A DNA stretch of 50,023 nucleotides from Halanaerobiaceae bacterium (GTDB lineage: Bacteria; Bacillota; Halanaerobiia; Halanaerobiales; Halarsenatibacteraceae), in NCBI GenBank assembly GCA_003553225.1, contig PWDW01000203.1, positions 1 to 50,023 of the forward strand, in the 5' to 3' direction. This document shows positions 16,257 to 25,313 of this stretch, piece by piece. Every line of letters starts with the position of its first letter. The first letter of the stretch is position 1. The translations under genes were made by a program, and so were the position numbers. The notes under the pieces were generated by a model, which worked only from the letters and a program-made list of their open reading frames with translations, had not been told where the DNA came from and ran no database searches.

Positions 16257-16793
16257 TCAGGTTAGTATTCTGTGCCGCTCAATTTTGCTGCCTACCATTA
16301 AAACAAAAATAATTTTAAATATATCACCAGGTATATAAGGTAATAAGCCACTGACCAAAACTTCACCTAATCCCAAATCAAGAACAATCATCATCTGTAC
16401 AGCACCAAAGAAATAAATTAATAATATACCTCCGACCAGCAAAACAAAAAATTTTTTATATTTACTCTGATTCCCCCTCAGCTTGCGGCCTAAAAAATAA
16501 GCGGCCGGTAAAAAGCCCCAGATAAATCCTCCAGAAGGACCAGCTAAAATACCAATACCTGCCCTAGCACCAGAAAAAACAGGTATTCCGATCACTCCCA
16601 TTAATATGTATATAATCTGACTTAATAAGGCCTGGCCCCCTGTAAGCAGATAACCTGCCAGCATAACTCCCGCCGTCTGTCCTGTCACCGGTACTGGACT
16701 AAAGGGAAGGGGAATACTAATATAGGCCAGAACCGCTGTTAAAGAGGCAAAAAAAGCTGCTAAAATCATATGTCTTATATTAATACGGGTCAT
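16257..16793 (-). CDS. bioY: Biotin transporter substrate-capture (S) component BioY
   Basis: This 178-residue integral membrane protein has about six hydrophobic helices and the BioY signatures IPLPFSPVPVTGQTAGVML (about 27-45), GGQALLSQIIYILMG (about 52-66) and AGIGILAGPSGGFIWGF (about 77-93). BioY captures biotin and works alone or with the ECF energising module (EcfAA'T), which is not in the window. A promoter and a candidate BirA operator lie at 16957-17009, leaving a leader of about 155 bases. An AAAGGA ribosome-binding site sits 12 bases before the ATG. Confidence 0.94.
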   Translation of the reverse strand: MTRINIRHMILAAFFASLTAVLAYISIPLPFSPVPVTGQTAGVMLAGYLLTGGQALLSQIIYILMGVIGIPVFSGARAGIGILAGPSGGFIWGFLPAAYFLGRKLRGNQSKYKKFFVLLVGGILLIYFFGAVQMMIVLDLGLGEVLVSGLLPYIPGDIFKIIFVLMVGSKIERHRILT

Positions 16794-16956
16794 AATTGAA
16801 GAAAATCCTTTCTAAATAATAAATATTTTCGATTATATAATCCGATTCTAACAAAAAAAGCTTTTATAAAAACAGCAGTTATTGAGATTCTTTATGGAGG
16901 CTCTTTTTTTATATTTATTCAAAAAAATAAAGGTTAAAATTAATAATCTTATATCT

Positions 16957-16985
16957 ATTATGTACCAGTTTTGGTTTAATGTCAA
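16957..16985 (-). promoter_or_regulatory. Promoter of bioY
   Basis: TTGACA (16980-16985), 17 bases, CATAAT (16957-16962) on the minus strand; the -35 is perfect and the -10 has five of six bases. The transcript would have a leader of about 155 bases with no recognised riboswitch. Confidence 0.7.
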
Positions 16986-17009
16986 CCATTTTTTGTTTTT
17001 GATTAACAA
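16979..17009. promoter_or_regulatory. Candidate BirA (biotin repressor) operator
   Basis: The minus strand reads TTGTTAATC, 13 bases, GGTTGACAT. The half-sites match the BirA dyad (TTGTTAACC ... GGTTAACAA type) at eight and seven of nine positions. It covers the -35 box of the bioY promoter, where repression would be expected. The spacer is slightly shorter than the 14-16 bases that I recall as usual. Confidence 0.45.
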
Positions 17010-17034
17010 TTGTAATAATGAAACTTAATTACTG

Positions 17035-17781
17035 TCAATCATGGTAATTATATACTAACTGGGGCTTGAAATTTAAAAAATCTGAACTTACCAGTTTGAA
17101 ATTTATCCCCCACTTTATTCCTGAAATTCGATTCTGATGTGCCTTTTCACCATGCAAATGGCCATAAATACAATCATTAACATCATATTCCATAAGAACA
17201 TCAATCATTTCATTTCGTTCATGATTTTCATTCACCGGCATATAATGAAACATAACAATTAGTCTATTATATTTTTTACTTATACTATCTAAAGAAAGTT
17301 TAAGCCTATGTACTTCTCGATTATAAACTTTTTCATCATGCTCATCAAATTCATTATTATTTGGTACAACCCATCCTCTGGTTCCGGCCACCGCAGTACC
17401 ATTTATTACTATACTATCATTCTGAAGTGCCCTACAGCCATCAGGTAATTTTTGCCTCACCTGACTAATGGAGTTCCACCAGTAATCATGATTACCCTTG
17501 ATTAAAATTTTTTTACCGGAAAGCTTTTTTAAAAAATGAAAATCAGGACCTGCCTCTTCCAGATTCATAGCCCAGGAAATATCCCCCGGGATCAATACTA
17601 CATCATTTTCACTGACTGTTTTATTCCAGCTGTTAAAAATTTTTATATGGTGTTTCTCCCACTTTTCACCAAAACAGTTCATAGGTTTATATAAATATTT
17701 TTTTGCGTCAGCCATACTGTCAGTTTGATTTGTTTTTTGTCTAAATGATAAATGCAAATCCCCCAGGGCATAAATACGCAA
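17035..17781 (-). CDS. Metallophosphoesterase
   Basis: This 248-residue calcineurin-like phosphoesterase contains the full set of metal ligands: D8-x-H10 (GDLH), GD (IPGDISW, Asp67), GNHD (97-99), a later histidine in MFHYMP and GHLHG. It is cytosolic, with no signal peptide or membrane helix. The family includes uncharacterised phosphohydrolases found in many Firmicutes; the substrate is unknown. The start codon is TTG with GGAG eight bases upstream. Its promoter faces that of codY. Confidence 0.88.
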   Translation of the reverse strand: MRIYALGDLHLSFRQKTNQTDSMADAKKYLYKPMNCFGEKWEKHHIKIFNSWNKTVSENDVVLIPGDISWAMNLEEAGPDFHFLKKLSGKKILIKGNHDYWWNSISQVRQKLPDGCRALQNDSIVINGTAVAGTRGWVVPNNNEFDEHDEKVYNREVHRLKLSLDSISKKYNRLIVMFHYMPVNENHERNEMIDVLMEYDVNDCIYGHLHGEKAHQNRISGIKWGINFKLVSSDFLNFKPQLVYNYHD

Positions 17782-17847
17782 AACTGATACTCCTCTCCTG
17801 TAATAATTAATATTATATTTTATATTCTATATCTCTTCTACAGTTGT

Positions 17848-17876
17848 ATTGTATGCTAAAAATGAAGTTAACTCAA
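17848..17876 (-). promoter_or_regulatory. Promoter of the metallophosphoesterase gene
   Basis: TTGAGT (17871-17876), 17 bases, TACAAT (17848-17853) on the minus strand, about 67 bases before the TTG start. Confidence 0.65.
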
Positions 17877-17886
17877 TAAAAGAAAC

Positions 17887-17909
17887 TTATAATTATTTCA
17901 TAATTATAA
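17887..17909. repeat. Perfect inverted repeat between divergent promoters
   Basis: TTATAATTA - TTTCA - TAATTATAA, nine-base arms, lies between the metallophosphoesterase and codY promoters in the 308-base divergent gap (17782-18089). It is AT-only in its arms, so it may be an operator or chance. Confidence 0.5.
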
Positions 17910-17915
17910 AATTTA

Positions 17916-17944
17916 TTGAAGGATTTTTTAAAAATATATAGAAT
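17916..17944 (+). promoter_or_regulatory. Possible promoter of codY
   Basis: TTGAAG (17916-17921), 17 bases, TAGAAT (17939-17944) on the plus strand. The leader would be about 140 bases. Confidence 0.5.
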
Positions 17945-17965
17945 AATAAATATAATGGTGGTTTG

Positions 17966-17980
17966 AATTTTCATTATATT
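17966..17980. promoter_or_regulatory. Possible CodY box in the codY leader
   Basis: AATTTTCATTATATT differs at three positions from the CodY consensus AATTTTCWGAAAATT and lies just after the proposed codY start of transcription, where binding would block elongation. Three mismatches are tolerated in known sites, but such matches are also frequent in AT-rich DNA. Confidence 0.3.
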
Positions 17981-18089
17981 TTTTCTGTTTTTTACTTTAT
18001 CCTGCAGTACAGAAAATATACAAAATAAATAACCAGCATTTTCTCACTCTAAATAAATAATCTAAATAAATTAAAGGAGGATATTAAAA

Positions 18090-18869
18090 ATGAACACACT
18101 ACTGGACAGAAGCAGGAAGATACATAAGCTGCTTCAAAGAACGGGAAGTAAGGCAGTGGATTTTTCAGAAATGGCAGAGGTGCTCAAAGAAACAATAAAC
18201 TGTAATGTATATATAACCAGTGATTCCGGAAAAATACTGGGCTATAGTTTTATTGAAGATTTTTCCTGTGAATTAATGGAGAAAATTGTATATGAAAAAG
18301 GGAGATTTCCTGATGAATACAACCAAACTCTTCTAAAAATAGCGGAAATAACACGTAATATAGAAAAAGATCAAGAAGAATGTATCTTTTTCGAACAGGA
18401 AGAATGCCTTTATGACACTAAAATAACTACTGTAGTTCCTATATATGGTGGTGGTGACCGACTGGGAACATTAATTCTTGCCCGTTATACTGAAGATTTT
18501 GATAATCATGATCTCTTTTTAGCCGAATATGGGGCCGCTGTGATTGGTATGGAGATAATGCATTCCGAGCATGACAAAATGGAAAAAGAAATCAGAAAAA
18601 AAACTGAAGTCCAAATAGCAGTTGATACTCTGTCCTATTCTGAGCTTGAAGCTATCCAGAACATTTTTGAAGTTCTGGAAGGAGAGGAAGGTACTCTGGT
18701 CGCAAGTAAAATTGCAGACGAAATAGGTATTACCCGCTCCGTAATTGTTAATGCCCTGAGGAAACTGGAAAGCTCTGGTGTTATTGAATCCCGTTCCCTG
18801 GGTATGAAGGGTACACATATTAAAATATTAAATGAATATCTTAAAAAAGCTATTGCAGAAGCAATATAA
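18090..18869 (+). CDS. codY: Global transcriptional regulator CodY
   Basis: This 259-residue GTP- and branched-chain amino acid-sensing repressor is the Firmicute master switch for nutrient limitation. The N-terminal GAF domain (about 1-155) and the C-terminal winged helix are present, and the latter carries the near-invariant ASKIADEIGITRSVIVNALR and SLGMKGTHIKI stretches (about 207-250). Length is standard. It is not preceded by the usual xerC-hslVU genes but stands alone between a divergent metallophosphoesterase and the convergent glycogen cluster. AAAGGAGG precedes the ATG. Confidence 0.97.
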   Translation: MNTLLDRSRKIHKLLQRTGSKAVDFSEMAEVLKETINCNVYITSDSGKILGYSFIEDFSCELMEKIVYEKGRFPDEYNQTLLKIAEITRNIEKDQEECIFFEQEECLYDTKITTVVPIYGGGDRLGTLILARYTEDFDNHDLFLAEYGAAVIGMEIMHSEHDKMEKEIRKKTEVQIAVDTLSYSELEAIQNIFEVLEGEEGTLVASKIADEIGITRSVIVNALRKLESSGVIESRSLGMKGTHIKILNEYLKKAIAEAI

Positions 18870-18974
18870 AATAACTGACAAAAAATAACATAAAAAAATA
18901 TGATTAAAATATTTTGCTGCAAATTTAAAAAACAATAAGCAATTGTCTCTGCTGTTTTCTAATTCTATGATATT

Positions 18975-21900
18975 TTATCTATGATATTTTTTCGTCAGGT
19001 TTCTAATTTTTTCAGCGAGATTATCTGGAAACTGAGACCACTGAAAACGCCAGTTCCAGTTATCTTTAACAGTCGCGGGAACGTTCATCCGGGCCTCCCC
19101 GCCAAGACATAAAAAATCCTGCAGTGGTATAACTGTGGTTTGAGCCCAGCATCTAAAGGCCTCTTCAATATAATGCCAGCATATTTTTTCCCGGCTCTCT
19201 TCAATTTTGATATTTTTTTTATTATGGTATTCTTCATACCACTGCCACAGGGTTTTGTTGTCATGAGTTCCCGTATAAAAAATATTTTCCCATTGATGGA
19301 GGGGAATGTTTATCTTTTTCTGTTCCGGATTGCTGATAAACTGCATTACCTTCATACCCGGAAAACTATACTTGTTTTTTAAATCTTTTACTTCAGGGGT
19401 AATTACCCCCAGATCTTCGGCAATTATGTCCAGGTCTGAATACTTATCGGTGACAATCTCAAAGAACTCATCTCCGGGAGCTTCTATCCACTCCCCTTTA
19501 ACTGCATTTTTTTCGGAAGCAGGTATCTCCCAGTATGCTTCAAATCCCCGAAAATGATCTATTCTAATCAGATCAACCATGTCTTCCAGAAAAGATAAAC
19601 GCTTCTGCCACCAATTAAAACCATTTTCCTTCATCTTTTCCCAATCATATAGAGGATTCCCCCAGCGCTGACCTGTGTCACTAAAGTCATCAGGCGGTAC
19701 TCCGGCCACAGAAAGGGGATAACCTTTCCGATCCAGTTTAAACAGTTCTCTATTAGCCCACACATCACTGCTGTCATGAGCGACAAAAATAGGCAAATCC
19801 CCTATAATCTGAATATCCTTTTGATGAGCATATTCATACATATCCTGCCACTGTTTAAAAAATAAAAATTGTTTAAATTTGTAATACTGAATTGTCTGTT
19901 CTTCTTCTTTTTTGAATTTGAACAGGGTTTTATCATTGCGGTCCCGGTATTTTTCAGGCCATTCTGTCCAGGACTGACCATCAAATTTATTTTTTAGAGC
20001 CATATATAGAGAATAATCATTCAGCCAGCCGGCATTTTTATTTATAAATTGTCGATAACTGGAAACAGTATTTTTTGTTTCTGTAAATTTTTTGTAAGCT
20101 TTAGAAAAGAGACTCTCTTTATACTTTCTAACCTGGCTAAAATCAACCAGCTTAGAATTAAACAAATCCTTACTTTTTAAATCTTTTTCAGCTAACCAGC
20201 CCTCACTAACAAGTTTTTGTGGAGAGATCAAAAGTGGGTTACCGGCCATAGAGGAATGGCACTGGTATGGTGAAGCTCCGTGAACTGGAGGATTAAAGGG
20301 AAGCCCCTGCCAGTAACCCTGACCGGCCCGGGACAAAAAATCAATAAACTTAAAAGCTTCCTGACCCATATCTCCTATACCGGAATTAGAAGGTAATGAT
20401 GTTATATGCAGCAAAATTCCAGCTCCCCTTTTTTGTAATAATCTTTTCGGCCAGCGATTTTTTAACAGCACTTTTCTCTCCAGAGGTGCAAGTTCCAGCC
20501 TCGAAATATCTGCAGATATATCTTCATCACCGGCAAAATCATAAACACTTTCTGAATCCTTCAGATCCAGTTTCTCTCTTACAACTTCTCCGGAAATACT
20601 TTGAGAATCCTCTTCTTGATGATTAAAGACGATCAGGGCCTGGTTGTTTTCCTTTTTCTGCCCAAAAACATCATTTTTGTTTTTAATACAGCGGGTATAA
20701 CCAAATAATTCTTCTTCATCTTCCAGAGGCTCCCAGCTCCCACTTTTAAATATGTCAAAATAAGATCTAAGAGCCAGAAGTTCACCATATTTTTCCTGTA
20801 AATATTCATTTTCATTACCCCAGGGAAAAGTACCCCGATTTTTAGGATCTTCAGCTCCTTCAAGACCTGCCTCGTCTCCATAATAAAGCAGGGGAGCTCC
20901 GGGGAAAGTATAAAAACAGGTTATCAGCTGTACTAATTTCTTAACTGCATTATTTTCTTGATTCTGTCCACTTCTTTGTTTGATTTCAGATAAAATACGG
21001 CTTAAATTGTGTCCTCCAATTCTATGTATAAGGGAAAAAAACATCTCCTCGGGAAATACTTCATAAATCTCCAGGAGTAAGCTATATAACCTTTTCACCC
21101 CATATTTTTCATTGAAAAAATCAAGCAAAATATTTCTCAATCTGTCAGAAACCAGACTATCAAGTTTTCCCCTTAAGATAATAGAACCTAAAGGACCTGT
21201 CAAATTATCGTATTCAGCCGGGATATCTCCCAGCAATACATTATCAACTTCATTTTCCTGACTGCTGTGGTTAACTTTATGAAAATTTTCTATAAACTCC
21301 GGTGACAGAGCTGAACATGAATCCAGCATCCAGCCCCGAATACCTTTTTTCTGCCAGTATTTCAGGACACTGTCACTGTCAAAAATTATATATTCCTGCA
21401 AACTTTTATCTTCTGTTTTTAGCCGGGGCAGCCCTTCATCCCCCCACCAGCATTCGTATTCATGAGGATGGTGATAAAAATTGTACCAGCTGAAATAGGT
21501 AGATTTTCGACTTTGAAATGCACCCCTGGTATTATAGCTGCCGTTTTTATTAAAATATTTACCATTCTTTCCTGTATAATTAAATACTCCTTCTATAATG
21601 ATTTTTATATCATATTTTGAGGCTTCATTAATCAAACTGGTAAAATGTTCTTCCCCCCCGAACATTTCATCAATTTTATGATAATCCTCAGTATCATATT
21701 TATGATTGCTGGGAGCTTTAAATAAAGGATTGAAATATATAACATCGATGCCCAGGTCATCAAGATAGGGAAGTTTTTTTTCCACCCCTTTTAAGTTGCC
21801 GCCAAAAAAATCCCAGCGGGATATTTCCCCCTGATCATCTTTAATATAAAGAGGATCATTTTCCCAGTGAGCATGAATAAGACTGTTTTGTTTGGGACAA

Positions 21901-22373
21901 AAAACCCATTTGTCTTCCCGGCCATTAAAAAATCTATCAACAAAAATTTGATATATATTGGCTCCTTTTATCCAGTCCGGGGTCTTCAAATCAGAGTTAT
22001 ATACGGTTAAGGGATATCCATTCGGGATTTTTTGAAAACAGGCCCCCTCCCCTCCGGTGTTTTTTTCTCTGCAGCCATAATAAAATTTCCCCTGTGAAGT
22101 ATTTACTTCAAAATAATAAAACATCAGCTGGGGAATAACGGGCACTGATGTTGTTAAATCAAAAACTAAAAAGTCATTCTGTTTTTGGGCTGACATTTCT
22201 TCTTGAAAATCTTTATCTTCTCCCCTGATATGAAATATAACCCTGACAACTTCCTCATTTTCTTCAGGTATTAGTTTGAGACGAAATTTAACCTTCCCTC
22301 CAGTTTCAATAGCCCCAAAGGGAGTGCGATAATAATTATCATATGAATTATGTACTATTTTTTCCGGGCTCAT
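18975..22373 (-). CDS. GH13-GH77 fusion: degenerate amylase domain plus 4-alpha-glucanotransferase
   Basis: This 1132-residue protein has an N-terminal E-set-like region (about 20-125), a GH13 barrel (about 130-560), a beta domain (about 560-640) and a complete GH77 amylomaltase (about 645-1130). The GH77 half keeps its catalytic residues: nucleophile Asp939 (RIDHFRGF), acid/base Glu986 (AEDLG) and Asp1038 (GTHDN). It should shuffle alpha-1,4-glucans (MalQ/DPE activity). The GH13 half is odd: region I reads EGVFNY (261-266) instead of DxVxNH, region II GWMLD (347-351) has lost its Arg but keeps Asp, region III is LGD (383 Asp instead of Glu), and region IV is GGHN (455-456, Asn instead of Asp). 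It is probably not a normal hydrolase and may be a glucan-binding module. It is the last gene of the glycogen cluster; the start is an ATG 35 bases after the membrane gene. Confidence 0.93.
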   Translation of the reverse strand: MSPEKIVHNSYDNYYRTPFGAIETGGKVKFRLKLIPEENEEVVRVIFHIRGEDKDFQEEMSAQKQNDFLVFDLTTSVPVIPQLMFYYFEVNTSQGKFYYGCREKNTGGEGACFQKIPNGYPLTVYNSDLKTPDWIKGANIYQIFVDRFFNGREDKWVFCPKQNSLIHAHWENDPLYIKDDQGEISRWDFFGGNLKGVEKKLPYLDDLGIDVIYFNPLFKAPSNHKYDTEDYHKIDEMFGGEEHFTSLINEASKYDIKIIIEGVFNYTGKNGKYFNKNGSYNTRGAFQSRKSTYFSWYNFYHHPHEYECWWGDEGLPRLKTEDKSLQEYIIFDSDSVLKYWQKKGIRGWMLDSCSALSPEFIENFHKVNHSSQENEVDNVLLGDIPAEYDNLTGPLGSIILRGKLDSLVSDRLRNILLDFFNEKYGVKRLYSLLLEIYEVFPEEMFFSLIHRIGGHNLSRILSEIKQRSGQNQENNAVKKLVQLITCFYTFPGAPLLYYGDEAGLEGAEDPKNRGTFPWGNENEYLQEKYGELLALRSYFDIFKSGSWEPLEDEEELFGYTRCIKNKNDVFGQKKENNQALIVFNHQEEDSQSISGEVVREKLDLKDSESVYDFAGDEDISADISRLELAPLERKVLLKNRWPKRLLQKRGAGILLHITSLPSNSGIGDMGQEAFKFIDFLSRAGQGYWQGLPFNPPVHGASPYQCHSSMAGNPLLISPQKLVSEGWLAEKDLKSKDLFNSKLVDFSQVRKYKESLFSKAYKKFTETKNTVSSYRQFINKNAGWLNDYSLYMALKNKFDGQSWTEWPEKYRDRNDKTLFKFKKEEEQTIQYYKFKQFLFFKQWQDMYEYAHQKDIQIIGDLPIFVAHDSSDVWANRELFKLDRKGYPLSVAGVPPDDFSDTGQRWGNPLYDWEKMKENGFNWWQKRLSFLEDMVDLIRIDHFRGFEAYWEIPASEKNAVKGEWIEAPGDEFFEIVTDKYSDLDIIAEDLGVITPEVKDLKNKYSFPGMKVMQFISNPEQKKINIPLHQWENIFYTGTHDNKTLWQWYEEYHNKKNIKIEESREKICWHYIEEAFRCWAQTTVIPLQDFLCLGGEARMNVPATVKDNWNWRFQWSQFPDNLAEKIRNLTKKYHR

Positions 22374-22408
22374 TCTTGAACCTTCCTTTCTGAAAAATCT
22401 ACTTTTTA

Positions 22409-22747
22409 CTATTCACTTTGTATAAGAAATAATATCCCACTAATTAATGGGGGAAAACCAAGAAGAATAATCGCACCTGTCAGAAAAAGAAATGATTTAA
22501 AACCCGCCATCAGCAGAGGGTAGCCTGCTGTTAAAAATATTCCCAAAAACAGCAAAATAAAACCACCCAGACGGGCTCTAAAAAAAGCCAGTAAGACGGC
22601 TGCTGTGAAAATGAGAGCCGGGATTAACATTGGCCAGTTCTCCAGTAAACCTCCGAAACCATTTTCAATGGTCATTACCGTATATATAAACCAGCCAGCA
22701 CTCCAGGCCAGGACTAAAATCTTTTTAAAATTAGTATTTATGGTCAT
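22409..22747 (-). CDS. Small four-helix membrane protein
   Basis: The 112-residue product is almost entirely hydrophobic, with about four membrane helices (roughly 9-26, 37-55, 60-82 and 86-108) and a short basic N-terminus. I do not recognise a named family; small uncharacterised membrane proteins of this shape are common. It lies 54 bases after the histidine kinase and 35 bases before the GH13-GH77 gene on the same strand, so it travels with them, possibly as a partner of the sensor kinase. GGAGG-type sequence (AGGAGGAAAAAG) precedes the ATG. Confidence 0.7.
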   Translation of the reverse strand: MTINTNFKKILVLAWSAGWFIYTVMTIENGFGGLLENWPMLIPALIFTAAVLLAFFRARLGGFILLFLGIFLTAGYPLLMAGFKSFLFLTGAIILLGFPPLISGILFLIQSE

Positions 22748-22801
22748 CTTTTTCCTCCTGAATTAATTTTACTTTAGACCAGCAGCCCAATGAATATTTG
22801 C

Positions 22802-24586
22802 TTATTCCACTGCCGGTAATAAAAAACCAAAAGTAGATCCTTTTCCCGGTTCACTCTGTACAAAAACTTCCCCATCATACTGTTCCACAATTTTTTTTAC
22901 TATTGCCAGCCCCAGGCCACTTCCAGTGTCCGCCGGGGTATGTGCTTTCTCTACTTTATAGAATCTTTCCCAGATATTCTCCTGTTCTTTTTTTGAAATC
23001 CCAATTCCATAATCTTTAACCCAGAATTTAACCTGATCCTGTGTTTGTGATATACCAATCTCGACAGGCTCCTCATTTTCAGTAAATTTGAAAGCATTAT
23101 CCAGCAGGTTAAATAGCACCTGTTTAATCCTGTCTTCATCTCCTTCAACAAAAATATCCTCATCTTCTGTAATAACCTTAAGCTGGTTTTTGTTTTTTTC
23201 GATTTTTTTGCTGAAAGTATTGGCTACCTGATGAACTAAATGCACAACATTTATTTTTTTGGAATTATATGCCGGCCCCTTTCCTTCAAGTTCAGAAAGA
23301 TCAAGTATATCATTCACCAGTCCCTCCAGCCTATCTGCCTCTTCAAGAATAATATTTAAATATTCCTCTTTTTTTTCAGGCTGCCGGATCACATCTTCAA
23401 TAAGGACTTCCCCGGCCCCTCTTATTGAAGAAAGGGGAGCTTTTAGTTCATGGGAAACATTAGCCACAAAATCTTTTTGCAGCTGCTCTAAACGCCATCT
23501 TTCACTTATATCTTCTATTAAACCTACAATCCCAAAAAAAGCACCTTCTATAAAAACCGGGGTACAGTGAATTAATATTCTTTTTTTAAAACCCTTACTT
23601 TTTCCTGTTCTCTTATCTTTTTTTTCAAGAGTCAATTCACGCTGTATTTCTTTTTCCTGCTGACTGCTGTCCTGAAAAACTTCTCTAACCTCTTTATGAA
23701 TTATATGCTCCTGTAGTTTTTCTCCTTCAATGTTTATATCACCAATACCAAACATGTTACAGGCTGATTTATTAATTAGAATAATTTCCTGTTCTTTATT
23801 AACGGCTACAACCCCTTCATCCATCCCTGTCAATATATGTTTTAGTTTATTCCTTTCTTCAACAAGATCTTCTATTGTTTCTTTTAGGGTGCGGGACATA
23901 TAATTTATACTCTGAGCAAGAGTCCCAATTTCATTTTTTTCATCTATGGATACTGTCTCTCCAAATTCTCCATTACTCAAACGCAGAGCCACTCTACTAA
24001 TCTGCTTTAAAGGCTGGGACAGACTTTTAGACCAGGTATATGCCAGGACCATACCAATTAAAATAGCAATAAAAGAGGAATACAGCATCATTCTCTGAAC
24101 CTGATTTATAGTTTGATTAATCCCGGCCACTGGAGTTAAGACCAGCAGACCATATGTCCTCTCCGTCTGAATTATAGGTATCCCAATTAACAGCATGGGG
24201 CGATCAAAAGTAGCACTATCAATTCTGCTGGATATCACATTTCCGGCGGTAACTTCTTCCCGATGGGGAAAATTAATTCTGCTGCCCTGTTCAGTAACTA
24301 TTGGATAACTCCGCTGTAGATAACCCTGATCATCAATAAGCATAGCTACTCCATCGTTAATTTCGGAAAGAATCTGCAGCCAGTTTTCCAGCTGCTGCAT
24401 ATTATTCCTTACTAAAGCCTGTGATAAAAAACCACTTACCGCTCTGCTGTTAGAAATAATTTCTCCTTCTTTTTGATTAAAATAAAAATTTTCGAAAAAA
24501 TAGATCATAGAAAAACCAAGAATAATTATAATAATTATAGATATCATAACAAAGCGCAGCAGAAATTTACTAAATAAAGTATTCAT
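22802..24586 (-). CDS. Sensor histidine kinase with HAMP and PAS domains (WalK/ResE/PhoR-like)
   Basis: This 594-residue membrane kinase has TM1 about 11-31, an extracytoplasmic domain about 32-167, TM2 about 168-190, HAMP about 188-242 and PAS about 250-365 (GMDEGVVAVNKEQEIILINKS). HisKA follows with His379 in NVSHELKAPLSSIRG, and the ATPase domain has N box NAFKFTE, G1 DYGIGIS and G2 GSGLGLAI. The architecture is that of WalK, ResE and PhoR. It follows its regulator by five bases. Being inside the glycogen operon it may link carbon storage to an envelope, phosphate or redox signal; no ligand can be read from sequence. Confidence 0.93.
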   Translation of the reverse strand: MNTLFSKFLLRFVMISIIIIIILGFSMIYFFENFYFNQKEGEIISNSRAVSGFLSQALVRNNMQQLENWLQILSEINDGVAMLIDDQGYLQRSYPIVTEQGSRINFPHREEVTAGNVISSRIDSATFDRPMLLIGIPIIQTERTYGLLVLTPVAGINQTINQVQRMMLYSSFIAILIGMVLAYTWSKSLSQPLKQISRVALRLSNGEFGETVSIDEKNEIGTLAQSINYMSRTLKETIEDLVEERNKLKHILTGMDEGVVAVNKEQEIILINKSACNMFGIGDINIEGEKLQEHIIHKEVREVFQDSSQQEKEIQRELTLEKKDKRTGKSKGFKKRILIHCTPVFIEGAFFGIVGLIEDISERWRLEQLQKDFVANVSHELKAPLSSIRGAGEVLIEDVIRQPEKKEEYLNIILEEADRLEGLVNDILDLSELEGKGPAYNSKKINVVHLVHQVANTFSKKIEKNKNQLKVITEDEDIFVEGDEDRIKQVLFNLLDNAFKFTENEEPVEIGISQTQDQVKFWVKDYGIGISKKEQENIWERFYKVEKAHTPADTGSGLGLAIVKKIVEQYDGEVFVQSEPGKGSTFGFLLPAVE

Positions 24587-24591
24587 TCCTC

Positions 24592-25272
24592 TTAATTCAC
24601 CTCAAATTTATAACCTACGCCCCAGACAGTTTCAATATATGAAGATACAGGATCTCCTAGCTTACTGCGCAGAGATTTAATATGGGTATCAACCGTTCTC
24701 TGATCACCAAAATAATCATAACCCCATACCTTTTTTAAAAGTTCATCCCGGCTGAAAACTCTCTGTGATGAAAAGGCAAGTACCCACAGAAGATCAAACT
24801 CTTTAGGTGTTAAATCAACGGGCTCCCCCTGGACCAGCACCTCATGTTTTTCTTTGTTTATAACTATATCTTCAAATTCCAGAATGTTATTCTCCAGCTC
24901 TTTACCCTGTAATCTTCTAAGAATCGTTTTGGCCCTGACAACAACTTCACGTGGACTGAACGGTTTGGTCACATAATCATCTGCTCCCAGTTCCAGCCCT
25001 GAGATCCGATCCGATTCTTCATCTTTGGCACTTAATATAATAATAGGTATATCATTCTGGGGCCTTAGTTCTTTGCAAACCTCCCAGCCATCCATTTCCG
25101 GAAGCATAATATCCAGAATAATAACATCAGGGGGATTACTTTTAATCTTTTCCAGACCCTCTTTTCCGGAAAGAGCGGTCATTACATCAAAATTTTCATA
25201 TTCAAAATAATCCTTCAGTATTTTACAGATATGCTCATCATCATCAATAATTAAAACTCCTGGATTCTCCAT
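24592..25272 (-). CDS. Response regulator, OmpR/PhoB/WalR family
   Basis: This 226-residue regulator has a receiver domain (about 4-120; DVIILDIMLPEMDG with the phospho-acceptor Asp, YVTKPF with the switch Lys) and an OmpR-type winged helix (about 130-226; LTPKEFDLLWVLA, RTVDTHIKSLRSKLGD, VWGVGYKFE). An upstream ATG would add 23 residues that overlap the end of glgP; AGAGGGGG six bases before ATG 25272 supports the shorter form. It lies 41 bases after glgP and five bases before the kinase. Confidence 0.93.
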   Translation of the reverse strand: MENPGVLIIDDDEHICKILKDYFEYENFDVMTALSGKEGLEKIKSNPPDVIILDIMLPEMDGWEVCKELRPQNDIPIIILSAKDEESDRISGLELGADDYVTKPFSPREVVVRAKTILRRLQGKELENNILEFEDIVINKEKHEVLVQGEPVDLTPKEFDLLWVLAFSSQRVFSRDELLKKVWGYDYFGDQRTVDTHIKSLRSKLGDPVSSYIETVWGVGYKFEVN

Positions 25273-25313
25273 AATAGACCCCCTCTGTTTAAATTCATTT
25301 TTCCTCAGATCGG

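Noticed and set aside
16794..16956. Riboswitch in the bioY leader
   Set aside because: No recognised aptamer or stable stem-terminator arrangement is visible; operator control is the simpler reading.
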